A stretch of 64,000 nt of DNA, from the NCBI GenBank assembly GCA_009823505.1, contig VZQC01005710.1, positions 2,360,788 to 2,424,787 of the forward strand, written 5' to 3'. Source of the stretch: Rhizomys pruinosus (taxonomy: Eukaryota; Chordata; Mammalia; Rodentia; Spalacidae). Below the pieces are notes generated by a model, which was given only the letters and a program-made list of their open reading frames with translations, was not told where the DNA came from and searched no databases. The translations under genes were made by a program, and so were the position numbers. Below are positions 11,121-22,720 of the stretch, piece by piece. Numbering within the stretch: the first letter of the stretch is position 1; each line of letters starts with the position of its first letter.

Positions 11121-11469
11121 ATGTAGTCATCCATCGATACATATGCTCACTCAATCACCTACAGGATGAGCTTTAGGGAGCACCCACTGTGTACTGTGCA
11201 CCATTGTCTTTAAATGAAGAGATGGCCGGGCCTCCATTTTCTTTCTGAGATCGCCCCAGCTTACGGAGATGATGGACAATGAGATGTCAGAGAGTGTCAT
11301 GGAAAGGGGGTCCCTGAATTTTAGCTGAGATGAAGGCCAGGTCCTTTAGAACATGGAAACAGAGAAGGCCCACAAAGAAGGGGTCTTGATGTCCTAGACA
11401 GATGATGGCCAGGACTACATGGCAGACACAGGAACAAAGCACAGACCACAAGCCTCAATTGCAGGATGC

Positions 11470-11601
11470 CGTCATTTTAATTTTGTTTTGTAATTTTGAG
11501 TCAGGTTCTATGTAGCCCTGCTGGCCTAGAACTCACAGAGATCCACCTGTCTTTGCCTCCTGAGTGCTGAGATTAAAGGCATGCACCACCACACCTGGCG
11601 A
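11470..11601 (-). repeat. B1 SINE
   Basis: The + strand shows the inverted B1 body: T-rich start, GTTCTATGTAGCCC, GGCCTAGAACTCAC and GATTAAAGGCATGC, ending in CCACACCTGGC. It is diverged. Confidence 0.85.
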
Positions 11602-11939
11602 TGCTTTGGAGAAAAGGGAAAAGAAGGTCTAAGTGGTGTCCATATGTCAATGGACACCAAGGCTGCTTGACTATGCACACAGGGTCTCAATGTCCACTCC
11701 CAACTCATAGGGCAGAAAACAAAGCCCAGGACAAGGAAGTCAGGAGAGGGAGCAGAGGCTTTGGGACTTTCCAGGCGGAGGCTGCAGCCTCTCCCAGGCT
11801 TCGCTGTGCATCTTGGACTTTGTCTTCCTGGCTCCTCATGAGAAAGTTCACAATTCCTGGGAAAGGGAGCGCTCTGCTTGCCCGGGGCGGTATCTGTTGG
11901 AATTGATTTTGCTTAGAGCTTTGAGAAAACTGTAGGCAT

Positions 11940-12150
11940 TAAAAAAAAAAAAGATTTATTTTTATGTGTATGTTTCTGTGTCTGTCACAAGTTGTGCAGG
12001 TGCCCTATAGAAGCCAGAAGAGGGTGTTGAATCCTTGGGAGCTGGAGGTACAGGAGGTTGTGAGCCAGTTGACATGAGTGCTGGGTCTGGACACAGGTCC
12101 TCTGGAAGGGCAGCCAACACTCTTACCTGCTGAGCCATCTCTCCAGGCTC
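11940..12150 (-). repeat. B2/B3-type SINE
   Basis: On the minus strand: a head CTGGAGAGATGGCTCAGC, a diverged B box, the CCCTCTTCTGGC-like block, and an AATAAATCTTTT-type tail read inverted at 11940-11965. Confidence 0.75.
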
Positions 12151-12849
12151 AAAGCTTTGGTTTTTCATGTTAACCACTGTACCTCAGTCTTGACCTTCGG
12201 GCTGCACCCCTGCATGAGGGGTGATCCTGCCAGGACTTCTAGAACAGTAACGCAGAAGCCAGAGTGTCAGAGGACTAGCAGGGCAGCGAGCAGCTTCCAC
12301 CCCAGCAACAAAGGCAGAGGCCCGTTAGTGACCTCACAGGCTTGGTGTGCATGGAACTCACAGGACACCTGGTTGCCTTGAGCTCTTTCTAGTGGGGGCT
12401 CCTGGCAGCGTGCTTCCAATGCTGCAATTGGCCTGGCCTGGGCGGTCCCTTCGCCACAGAGTGGAGCCATGTTCTAAACACTGGACTTGCAGTTAAAGCC
12501 CAGCATCTCCATGTATTCTCTCCTTCCTTCACACTGGGTCTTGACATCTACTGCTAGCTCAAAATCCAGGGCCTGCCAGAGTTGCCAGTGCCCCCAGATG
12601 TCTGTAACCTGCTCACTGCTTGTCTTTCTTAATTGGTCCCCTCACATAGCTACCACAGACTTGGCCTAAAGCCCTTTGGCTCTTGCCCCGAAGTACTAGG
12701 ATCCTCGGTTATGGAGAGCTTGCCATTCCTGTGTGTATGGTCAAAGTCTGGCTGCGTATCTTCAGAGAGCTTGGCCTTTGCATCTCATTGCACAGCTAGC
12801 TTGAGGGTGTTACTTGAGATGAGTCACCCTGAGAAAACCTCTATGTCTG

Positions 12850-13152
12850 CTAGCTGTTTGAACTAAATATCACAAGCTGGGTGGCTTAAATACTAGAAAT
12901 ATTTTGCTTATAGTTATAGAGGCTAGGTCCAAGGTGGAGGTCTGTCACGGTGGACTTTTATTGGAGGCTTCCTGTCTTGGCTTGGTGTTAGCAGAAAGAG
13001 CAACTCTGCAGTCTCTAATATAAAGACATTCGTCCTTCATGACCCAACTTCATGACTTCATTTGACCTTAATCACTAACTCAGAGACTCCATGTCTGATT
13101 ACAGTCACTCTGGGTGTTAGGACTTCAACATGTTGATCTGTGTAGACATGAC
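12850..13152 (-). repeat. MLT1-family MaLR LTR (old)
   Basis: The + strand gives the inverted hallmarks: CACAAGCTGGGTGGCTTAAA, TATAGAGGCTAGG, then TTCATTTGACCTTAATCAC, TACAGTCACTCTGGGTGTTA and GGACTTCAACATG. No internal retroviral sequence accompanies it; it is a solo fragment of a very old element. Confidence 0.75.
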
Positions 13153-13347
13153 AGAAAGTACTGAAGGGCTGAGGAGCACCTACTGGGAGCCTGGCCCCCC
13201 ACGCGCATTCCTGAGATTCAGTCGAAGGTGGTAAGACACATCTATGCAGTGTCTGTTTGATTTCCTTGTGGGCTAAGCCTCAAGTTTTATCTTGGCTGAG
13301 ACATGGTGGAGGGTCTTAGCTATCTCCTTGTATCTTAATGGAGATTT

Positions 13348-13541
13348 TGAGGTTATGTTTTTTTTTTTGTTTTTTTTTTTTTTTCCTTTTCGAAACAGGG
13401 TCTCCCTGTAGTCCCAGCTGTCCTGGAACTCACTCTGTAGACCAGGCTGGCCTTGAACTCACAAAGATCCGCCTGCCTCTGGCTCCCAAGTGCTAGGATT
13501 AAAGGCATGTGCCACCACACCCGGCTGAGGTTATGTTTTTT
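13348..13541 (-). repeat. B1 SINE with target-site duplication
   Basis: A full-length inverted B1 (13364-13525) is flanked by the perfect 16-base direct repeat TGAGGTTATGTTTTTT at 13348-13363 and 13526-13541. The intact duplication points to a fairly recent insertion. Confidence 0.95.
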
Positions 13542-14084
13542 ATTTCATCCAGTGGGATGCTGGTAAATGCTTAACTGCTAGCTCACTTAGGACCAAGGAG
13601 AGCCCTGGGTTGTGCTGTTCACACATTTCTATAGTGTAAATGTTTCACCCTGGCTGATTTCACAGCAACAGTGTGCAAGTTGAGGAAAGACACACAGGGC
13701 TTGTGGCCGCCTAGTCTCGATACCAGACAGACACAGCTGAAGCCAGTCGTCTCAAGAAAAATAATTAACAAGTGTTGGGTTCAGAGTACTCAGTGTCTTT
13801 GCTTTGAGTGTAACTTATTTAACTGTATGCCTTTATAATTTAAACTTTAATAATGGCTAAGTTTAATAAGTAACTCTCAAAAACCCTGAAGATATAACAG
13901 TTGAGTGGCACAAGCTGGCCTGGCATGCCACCCTGGTGGGCACATCCTGCCCTCTGTTCGTACCTGCCAGCTCACATTTCTGAGGCTCCTTGGGTTCAGT
14001 GGCACAAGTATTTCAGTGTCTCATTGGCTTCCCTCTCTGCTGGTCTCTGGATTTAAATTATATTATGGAGAGTGAGAGACGTGT
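13542..14084. other. Intergenic, nothing recognised
   Basis: AT-rich single-copy DNA between a B1 and the 63-bp minisatellite. No gene or repeat identified. Confidence 0.6.
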
Positions 14085-14318
14085 GGTAAGCGTAGATGGT
14101 GTGTGTACCCCATGAGTATGAATGTGTACCCCACATTCATATGTGGGGTAAGGGTGGATGGTGCGTGTGTACTCCACGAGTATGAATGGGTACCCCATGA
14201 GAATGAATGTGGTAAGGGTAGATGGTGTGTGTGTACCCCGCCGTATGAATGTGTATCCCACGAGAATGAATGTGGTAAGGGTAGATGGTGTGTGTGTGTA
14301 CCCCACGAGTATGAATGT
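14085..14318 (+). repeat. Minisatellite, about 63-bp unit
   Basis: GGTAAG-starting units begin at 14085, 14147, 14211 and 14274 (spacings 62, 64 and 63), with a partial fourth copy. Each unit contains a short GT run and one or two TACCCCAC-G/A-AG half-repeats. Copies are clearly homologous but diverged. Open frames over it are by-products of the repeat. Confidence 0.92.
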
Positions 14319-15039
14319 CCGCCCATGTGTTTTTCCTTTCTCTACAGCGGTGGCTGTGGGATATTAGGAGGATGAGATATTTATTCCTTGCTTGGCTCAT
14401 AATGGTTTATGTGAAACCTCAGGTTCAAATGTCTGTCTCCTGCATGGGCATAGTCCAACAGCCCAGGGGTCAGGCAAGTCCACACGTCCTTCCGTTTGAG
14501 GAAAGCATGTTGATGCGTATTGGAAACAACAACAACAACAACAACAGAAAGGACTGCATCAAAGAACTGACTGAAACAGTGAACTTCTGCCCAAAACAGT
14601 CAACTTCCACATGGAGAATTTTGAGAAAGACTGAGAAAGAGATGAAAAGCATGTTTGGCAGAATGCATGAGCTCCGGTGGCATGGGGGGACAGGTTGGGG
14701 GGACACGGGTCTAGATTTGATAATCTTGTACAAAATATATAAAAAAATAAATAAATAAAAAAGAAAGGTACCAGCAGGCTGTGTTGGGACCCATCTTCCC
14801 TTCATCTGCTAGTAATCCTGTGGTCACTGTTAGGACAGCATGTGCATTAAATATGCTTCAAATATCTGTGTCCAACCTTGTTTCTTTCTAGCCAATCATT
14901 TTCCATTCAGATGTGGGATACTTTTCCAACCTCCGTGGGGCAGGAGGAGCCCACAAAGGGAGAGGAGGCTTCCTTCAGGGACTTTCTTGAGGGGCATGAC
15001 AGAGATACCACTAGGTAAAAAGGATGCCTCAGTTGATTC

Positions 15040-15041
<2 letters not shown>
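14319..15041. other. Intergenic, unclassified
   Basis: Contains an (AAC)n run at 14524-14546. An A-rich AAATAAATAAATAAAA end at about 14730-14765 looks like the tail of an unrecognised retroposed sequence reading on the + strand. Confidence 0.5.
14524..14546 (+). repeat. (AAC)n microsatellite
   Basis: About seven AAC units. Confidence 0.95.
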
Positions 15042-15074
<33 letters not shown>

Positions 15075-15082
15075 CATGTGCA

Positions 15083-15113
<31 letters not shown>

Positions 15114-15520
15114 GTGTGTGGTGCTGTATGTGTGTAGTATACATGGTATGTGCAGGGCATGACTGTGTGATATGAGTTGTGCATGTTTGTTTGTTGCATA
15201 TATGTGTGTGTCTGTGACATATATGGTATATGCAAGGTGTGAGGGTGTCATGTGAGTTGGGTGTGTTTGGTGCATATGTGTGGTATATATGTCTGTGGTA
15301 TATACGGAGTATGCACAATGTGAGGGTGTAATATGAGCATGTGTATTTGTGTTGAGTATATGTGTGTGTACGGTGTGTGTGGTGTGTCACGTGTGTGTGG
15401 TATACAGGGCATGAGTATGTGAATTGTGTGTCTGCTGTGTGTATTGCATGTCTTGCGTGTGACATGATGGTGTGTGTATTAGGTGTCTGGTGTGTGCTGT
15501 GTGGTGTGTGTCTCCTGGAT
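15042..15520 (+). repeat. Long degenerate (TG)n tract
   Basis: Two nearly pure TG runs (about 15042-15071 and 15082-15120) are followed by about 400 bases of TG-rich degenerate sequence with recurring GTATAT and GTGAGGGTGT words. It is purine/pyrimidine alternating and could form Z-DNA. The 252-codon minus-strand frame across it, rich in His and Thr, is a repeat artefact. Confidence 0.93.
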
Positions 15521-17711
15521 ACCGCTTTTCTCCAGGCGCCTGGGTCTGAGGCTGGGAACCAGTTCAGGTATGCAAAGCCCAGGCCTGTGTTCCTGCAGGC
15601 TCCCCCTACGCAGGGAAGTTGGCCTTGTCTGGTCTGCTCATGCACCTGCCTCATCTGTGCCAGGGGAGTGAAGCCTCACAGAGCCCGGCATGGCCTTTGG
15701 GAACAGCCACACCCTGTCCTGTCTCCCTCCATTGTTTTTCCATCCCTTCTGATACATGGGAAGGGCAGAAGGGCTGTTCCCCAGAACTGTGCTGTGTCCC
15801 TGGCCACAGGAGATGGCCTGGCTCTGGACATGCGAAGGTGGGTCTAGCTCCTGTTCCACTGCAGTGTCCCAGCAGCAGGAGGGTCTTTCCATCCTGCTGT
15901 GAACTGCATGTTCTTACACATGAGGTCAGTGCAAGGCTGGCTAGAGACCGACTTGTGCAATCCCCACCTGCTAATGTGTCAGGGCAGTTCTCAGCTGAGT
16001 GTGTGCCCCCAGGGAACACTTGGCAAGGTCTGGAGTAGTCTGGATGTCATAACTGGGTGTTACTACTGGCATGTAGCCAGAGCCCAAGGCTGCACAGGGT
16101 GGCTTGGTAGTAGAGACCTCTCTAGTCTCAGGTTCCATATTGCTGAGGTTGAGAAACCCTGGCTTTGAGATGGTGCTGGAATCCACTGAGGAGGCTCTGT
16201 GTAGCCTGGCCTTGGCAGCCTGGCCTATGGGCTGGGTGTCGCTACAGTTTCTGAAGCTCTTTATCACCTTTCCGTGTCTGTTGGGTGAGCGTCCAGCTGG
16301 TGTCCAGCTGGCGTCCACCTGTTTCCCTTCTTTACTGTTGCTCTCGGATGCTTTTGCACCCGTCCCTGCCATGCCTTATGGAAAGGTGACTTCTGCTAAT
16401 TGCATGTCACTTGTCACTCCTTGTCACTCTTCTTGTCTCCCAGGCCTTCCCCTTCCCTCTCTGCTGTGGTCAGTGTCTCCTGCAGGGTCACCTCTTCTCT
16501 GTGCCTATAGCACCTCACCACCACCTAGCCTTGCTGGCCCCTTAGTGATCCCACCAGCCGTGCGGAGGCTGTCCCTTTTCCTGAAGCTGAGCCCTGGGCC
16601 TCCTTCTCCTCCTAAAGGTCTCTCCTGGACTCCCACTGCCACTCTTAGCCAGGGCCCCATACCAGGTTCTCTCTGCTGACTGACTGGCAGGGACTCTGCT
16701 CCTGCCTGGATGCAGAGCCAAGCAGCCCTTCTCTGTACCTCATAGAATCTGTGCCCCAGGGCAGCAGCCATGGGCACTTTTCATTCCCATCAACTACTTT
16801 CTTTCTTTGGTATTTAATAGGTCTCTTCCCTTCTTTCTTTATGGTAAATCTCAATTCTTGATATAAGCATTGGGTTAAACTCCACATTTTCCCCAGTGTC
16901 GTCCCAGAATAGTCCCCTGTCCCCAAATGCCTCTGCTCCAGCCCTCAGGCAATGGCCAAAGACTATGGTGTCAGCCAGAGGCCAGAGCTTCCCACCCAGC
17001 CACTCAATGTGCTAGAGGAGGAAATATGTCCTGAGGCAGGCAGGGGAGGCCAGTGAGTCACTGACATGGAATTCTTGGTCAGGCCTTGGGCTCTCAGTGA
17101 GTAATTAGGTGTGGTTGCTGGTGGGCTGCCTCTAGGTTGACTTAATTCATCACTCCTGCCTTGGTCTTGCTTGGTTTACTGTGTGGACCCTGGACATTTA
17201 TCTTCCTGGGGAGAGTCTGTGTGGGGAAAGATAAATCATGTGTGTGACCAGCCAAGTCATCACCTGCCCCTGGAGCCAAAGCTGGAAGCCAGGCCTTTTG
17301 CTCCTGTTTCCCAAACATCAGATCATGGGGCACCACATAGACTCACCAGTAGTGAATGGAGAGTTCCTAGGGTGAGGCATCTCAGCAGAGCTCCGAGAGT
17401 TCTCCTTGGAAAAGCATGCTTGAAAAAAGCGTGTGTGGGAATTGCTGCATTGCATTGTGGGAAATTCCTAGTGCAGCCCAGATTGTGGAGTCCCTGAACG
17501 ATCCTTCCTCTGTAGACCATGGATTAGAGCTACTCCAGATGGCAGAGCTAACACTGAATATATAAGGTTCCTAGGGAGGAGACTTATCTGGGAAGGCTTC
17601 ACAACAAAAGCAATTTGGGGGCTGTCCCCATGGTGTTTTAGGGGTTCCAGACTGGGCCCCACAATCCACATTCTACAAACTTCCCCAACGACTCCAAATA
17701 CTGCTCAGGTT
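15521..17711. other. Intergenic, single copy
   Basis: GC-moderate DNA without recognisable repeats or gene. Open frames up to 191 codons (16104-16679) have no coding signature or recognisable domain. Confidence 0.6.
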
Positions 17712-18006
17712 AAGCTGTGGAATCTGGGACTCAGTGGGTGAAGTGCTTTCGTCACAAGCATGAGGACTTGAGTTTGAATTCGCACACCTACATTAGCAAC
17801 AACAAAAAAGCCAGGCACAGTCTCTTTAATCCCCGTGTAGGGAGACAATCAGCCTGGCCAAACTGGTGGCTCTGAGGAAAGGCCAGCTTAAGGGAAAACC
17901 CTGTTACAAAAAAACAAAAGGTGAGAAATGACTTTAAAAGACACCGGATACTGACCCCTGGCTCTGCATGCACTCATGTACATGTGCACACACACCCACA
18001 CACACA
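17712..18006 (+). repeat. B4-family dimeric SINE
   Basis: A tRNA-like head (GACTCAGTGGGTGAAGTGC, GAGTTTGAATTCGC) is followed by a degraded B1-like middle. A typical B4 3' part follows (AAAAGACACCGGATACTGAC, then CCTGGCTCTGCATGCAC) and a CA-rich tail. Confidence 0.75.
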
Positions 18007-18228
18007 GATGTGGACTCAGGTGCCACAAAGCCCCAGAGATGAGCTTTTCTTTATTCTGTTTTAACTTTGAGCTTCTCACAGGCAGAAAGTGGAAAGTTGG
18101 GGCAGATGCATCTGAGATCCATGTATGGATGGAGCATCTCAAGAAACAGTCTTGGGAGAGACCTCAATGGATCCTTGTGCCTTTCAAGGATTGAAAAAGA
18201 GTCTGGAGTGAGAGAAACAAAGGTGGAC

Positions 18229-18373
18229 TGCTGGGAGTGGTAGTGCACACCTTTAATCCCAGCACTCAAGAAGCAGAGGCAGGCAGATCTCTGTGAAACC
18301 TAGGCCAGTCTGGTCTACATTGCATAGTGAGTTCTAGGCCAGCTGTGGCTATAAGGAGCCTTGTCTAAAAAAA
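18229..18373 (+). repeat. B1 SINE
   Basis: Sense B1 with TTTAATCCCAGCACTC, GAGGCAGGCAGATCTCTG and CAGTCTGGTCTACATTG, ending in a short A-run. Confidence 0.9.
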
Positions 18374-18663
18374 GGGCTGGGTATTTTGATTGCAAAGAGA
18401 AACATACGCTCCAGAGGGCCTTACCTGCACTAGTCTATAAGTAGACCATCCTTGGGGGAAAAGAGGAGGAAATGGTTCCTCCAGGAATGTTTATTTATCC
18501 TGGCTTGGGCTATATCCAGGCAAACGCTTTTAGTGCCTTTCAATTCATCCAGAGAAATGCACACAACCTACATGGGAAACCAAGCCAACAGAAAGATCCA
18601 AGATGTGTGGGGACCCAGTTCCACCACTTGAGGAAGAGCCCCAGGTCAGGGATTAGCACTGAT

Positions 18664-18675
18664 CCACCAGGTGGC
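18664..18675 (+). promoter_or_regulatory. Candidate CTCF core motif
   Basis: CCACCAGGTGGC matches the CTCF core consensus. It lies in single-copy DNA outside any SINE. Occupancy is unknown. Confidence 0.4.
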
Positions 18676-18845
18676 TCTTAGTAATGGAGGCAACTAGGCC
18701 AGTGTGTGAGGCCCACTGGGGAGCACAGAATGGGACCACAGCATCAGGCAGCTGGACGAAGTGGAGGCCTGGTGCAGCTCCTCTGGGACATCCAGCAGCT
18801 GGGGAACCTTGTCCCAGTGGCGGCCATGGCTGGCAGTGCCCAGCA

Positions 18846-19128
18846 TCCTGTGGACATTTCTTTTTCTTTTTTTAAATTTTAATTATTTATCTTTTATGTG
18901 TATGAATGTACTGTCTGCATGTAGGTCTGTGCACCTGTATCATTCAATGCCACGGAGGTCAGAAGAGAGTATCGGATTCCCATGGAACTGGAGTTCTCTT
19001 GGAACTGGAGTTACAGACAGTTCTCGGCTGCCATGTGGGTGCTGGGGATCAAACCTGGGTCCTCTGCAAGAGCAGTAGACGCTCCTAACCTCTAGACTAT
19101 CTCTCCAGCCCCTCCTGTGGACATTTCT
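18846..19128 (-). repeat. Full-length B2/B3-type SINE with target-site duplication
   Basis: An element of about 251 bp (18862-19112) sits between perfect 16-base copies of TCCTGTGGACATTTCT at 18846-18861 and 19113-19128. The minus strand carries a tRNA-like head with a B-box GGTTTGATCCCC. The AACTCCAGTTCC motif occurs twice, and the tail is AT-rich. The same family is seen at 50631 and 61771, and truncated at 43021. Confidence 0.95.
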
Positions 19129-20185
19129 ATAGATCACACTGACTCTGCACCAAGTACTCACTGTGGGGTTGGATGAATGAATGAGTGATTGAGCAAAGTC
19201 ACAGAGGCTAGCTTTCGGCCCTGCCCTGCACACAGCTGCCTTTAATGAGAACTTCGAGATCCCAAGTACCTTGTGAGCAGAAGCCGGGCTGATTTAAATT
19301 GATGAAACAATCATCTCAAGGGCAATAGATACACCAAGAAATCATGTCCAGCTCCGTCTTATCAGGACGCATCCTTGGAGTCCATCACCGTGTCAGATGG
19401 TTTCCTGCAGGGAGCCTGGGGCTGGGATGCTGTGTCATGTGTGTGCTTTCAAGAAGAGATGCATGGCTCTGGGATTTGACTTCGGAGGTAGAATCGGGCC
19501 CACGGAGTAGAAGGTGGAACAGAACAGCTCCTGTGCTCCCGGTAGACAAAGCTGGAGCTCCCGGCACATTTGGCTCTCACGTTGGGGTTTTGGCAGCTGC
19601 AGCGACACTGGGCAAATAGCCCATGAGCACTGTTGACTGTTAGTATCTGATTTGAACCCAGGGCTCTCTGGTTTTGAAGCCACTCCCATTGGCTGCCTCC
19701 GGCAGGAGAAAGTGGTCAAGGCAGACATCAGTGGTCCGTGGTGACAGCCCAGATGCCCAGAGCAACGTACTACTGACGGAAACCAAGGCAAATTTACACA
19801 GGGATTTTCTTTTTTCTTTCCCAAGTTGGGAATTTGAGACTAAGTCTTTGAGCTGTTGGTTAGAGGGCAGATGCACCTGATGAATTATAGATTTGTTTTT
19901 CAGAGTTCTCTAAAGCCTGAAGTCATCCAAAGGCCAAAGGCGACGGCAGACGAAGGGCGTTATCTGAAAACAGAAAACAGAGGCTTGGCTGTTCTGTTTA
20001 TCATGGAGGGTAGAGAAAAATGCAGGCTCGAGATGGGGAAAACTCACTGACTCGTGGTTGAGAGTTGCTTCACCCTGACTCTCTTTCTTTACCTTGAATT
20101 TGTTAATCTGTTTTCTTTCGTGATAAGATATAAAAATACAAATTACTTTATGGCTAAAAAGCTTTCTTATAAGCTAGATCTGGTT
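19129..20185. other. Intergenic, little recognised
   Basis: Single-copy DNA. The GGATGAATGAATGAGTGATT stretch near 19172 may be the end of an old L2 fragment. No gene found. Confidence 0.5.
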
Positions 20186-20437
20186 AAAGATGGACAACTT
20201 GAGGCTAGAGAAGTGGCTCAGTGGTTAAGAACACTGACTGCTCTTGCAGAGGACCTGGGTTCATTTCCCAGCACCCACATGGTGACTAGCAGCTGTCTAT
20301 AACTCCAGTTCAAGGGGATCTGACCCCCTCTTCTGACTTCCAAAGGCATTGCATGACATAGGTGCACTCACACACATGCACTAAAACCCTCATATATGTA
20401 AAATAAAAATAATAAATAAATAAAGATGGATAGCTTG
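20186..20437 (+). repeat. B3/B2-type SINE with imperfect target-site duplication
   Basis: The element (20202-20421) has head GAAGTGGCTCAGTGGTTAAG, B-box-like GGGTTCATTTCCC and an AATAAATAAATA tail. It is flanked by 16-base repeats matching at 14 positions (AAAGATGGACAACTTG at 20186 and AAAGATGGATAGCTTG at 20422). The decayed duplication suggests greater age than the 18862 copy. Confidence 0.88.
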
Positions 20438-22479
20438 TGGGTCATGGCTGCTTTTTGATGCTAGATCGTGAAATGTCAGAGGCTGGTTGGTTATTGTTTT
20501 CAGCAGAGGTCGGGGGTGGGGGCAAACAGAGGCTGTGCAGAGTTGCCAAGTTGCTCTGTGGAGGAGGCCAAGCCTGGCACTATTTCTGATCTCAACATGC
20601 CTCGCTACTTTAAAGATGTCCATTTCTGCGTTGACATCATCTAACCAGTGGCTCTTTTTGGTTACTTGTTCTAGAGACACTTATATATGTGACTGGTTGG
20701 CAAAGAGCACATGAGGTATGCCTCTCCACGTCTCGACCAGGCTCTGAGAAGGGCTTCCTGGGAAATGGCTTCGGCACCTCTGTAACTGGGGTCTAGTGCA
20801 GTACCTGGCAGTCCTAACAGAGGCTCATTAAGCTAATGAGCAAGCGTGTGAGTGCAGAGGATGGCTGCTCTTTTTGGCAACACTTGCCTCAATTAATAAA
20901 CAGGCAGATGGAGCAGACCCATTTGATTCTAATTCGGTTCCAAGAGCCCATCGGAGCCTGAGAAGATGAGGGTGGCAGGGTTCATTCTGGCTTTGGGCTC
21001 TGGCTAACATGGGCTCCAGTCCACCTTGGGAGCTGTTTCTCTGAGTGTCCCTGGCCTCAGAGTGGGCTGGAGACCATCAGGGGAGCAGTGTCTGTGGGTT
21101 TGGCCAGCACAGCGGGTCCAGACTTTCATTCTAGACTTTCCCCAGTTGGAATTCAAGTTCCCAGCTGGGTGCTGGAAGCAAGAGCTGTGACCTCAGAAGT
21201 CTGGCTTCGTTTGCCACACCAGCTATGGCTGTTTTATCAGTGCATTCTTCTAGAGGGGCAGGGGAAGGCCTTGCAGACATACCTAGATTAAAATTTTGGT
21301 CTGTTCAAATGACTTGGCCTCTGTGTGGTGGGATCCTCTCCTCTATAATATAAACTCTGTTCTAATGTCTGACCAGAAGAATGCAAGAGAAGGCACAGAG
21401 GCCTTCCCAGGCAGGCCTTACCACTGCCATGCACAGTGACCCTGCCCTGTTAGCCCCAACTTCCCGGCTCTTTCGGGGCTTGCCTTCTTCCAATCTCCTC
21501 CAGTGTTTGATACCATGTAGGCCAGCACACCCTGCATCTGACTGCATTACAGTCTTCTATGTCATCTTAAGGAATTTTTTCTTGATGATACTCTGTTCTT
21601 GTGGCTCCACCAGAGCTTTCTGTTCCGACATTTCAAAGGTGGAGTTCCAGTCTACTTTAATAGCCCTGTGGGATCAGCTTCTAAAACCTCACCCTGCAGT
21701 CAGATGCATTCTGTTCCAGGTTTCTAAACATGGGTAACTGGAGAAACTGAATAACAAGTTGCCGGCCCCACCCACAGTGACTCAACTCTTGGAAGCTGTA
21801 CACTCTGCCAGGGCTTGAGCAAGCAAGAATAGGGCAGCATTCACTAAGGCCAGTTCTATCAACTTTGTGGGACTAGCCAGTGGCAAAGGATGGGCCTTGC
21901 TGTCTAGAAGAGGCAGAATTGCCTCAGGACCAAAATCAGAAGATATGCCACACGCTCCATTCAGATGGTTTCCTGAGCCCACAGTTCCTGAGCCCCAGGC
22001 TCTCTGGAAGCTGCACTGTTCTGCTATAGAGAGGGGTCTGTCTGTCAGCGCCTGGCACCTGAGAGAATGGCCTGAGTTCCGCCTCACTGTGTTCTCCAGC
22101 CTCTACTGCACAAATGGCCTTTGTTTAAAATGCTTGGATTTAGCGGCTTCCGAACTTTACAATGGTACGATCTTCATTCTGTAGAAGCCATCCTTGGAGT
22201 TCAGAATGTAGATCTTTTCCTGAGCTAATGATGTGTGATGTGTGGTCCTGTCTTCTCTTAAGGGCTAGTGCAGCTCCCAGGCAGAGAAGCCAACACTGCT
22301 GTGCAGCCAGGTTGGGAACCCCCTAGCTAGGGATCCTAAATGCATTTTCACCTACAATGGGCTTCTTGGGGTGCATGACTTGCAGATTGAGGGATCTGTT
22401 GAGTGTGACAGCAGGACCCAAGAGGAGAATCCAGCCATGTGGGCACAGCTGTGCCAGGAACACAGCAGGACCAAGACGC
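20438..22479. other. Intergenic, single copy
   Basis: No gene or confident repeat seen. Short open frames only. Confidence 0.6.
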
Positions 22480-22720
22480 TGTCACCGAATTAAGGAATGA
22501 ATGAGTGAGCCATGTGCCCCTCGTGGTGACAAAGAGATTCCGTTCCGGTGCAGCTGATCAATTCACGTGCTTTTATGAAAAGCCCATGGATGTGGCCAAG
22601 ACGTACTGCATCTATCCTGAGGGCAGGCTGGGCTTTTGAAACAACTATCTGCGGGTTCTTTTAATGAAAACCAAACACCATAAATCGTGCCAAGACACAC
22701 AAGCGACAGCCCCGGGGAAT
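22480..22720. promoter_or_regulatory. Candidate conserved non-coding block
   Basis: Repeat-free DNA with an E-box CACGTG near 22565, a GCAGCTGATCAATTC stretch and several retained CpGs. Regulatory function is inferred from texture only. Confidence 0.25.

Noticed and set aside
14896..15654. 252-codon minus-strand frame rich in His and Thr
   Set aside because: Produced by reading through the TG/CA tract; composition follows the repeat.
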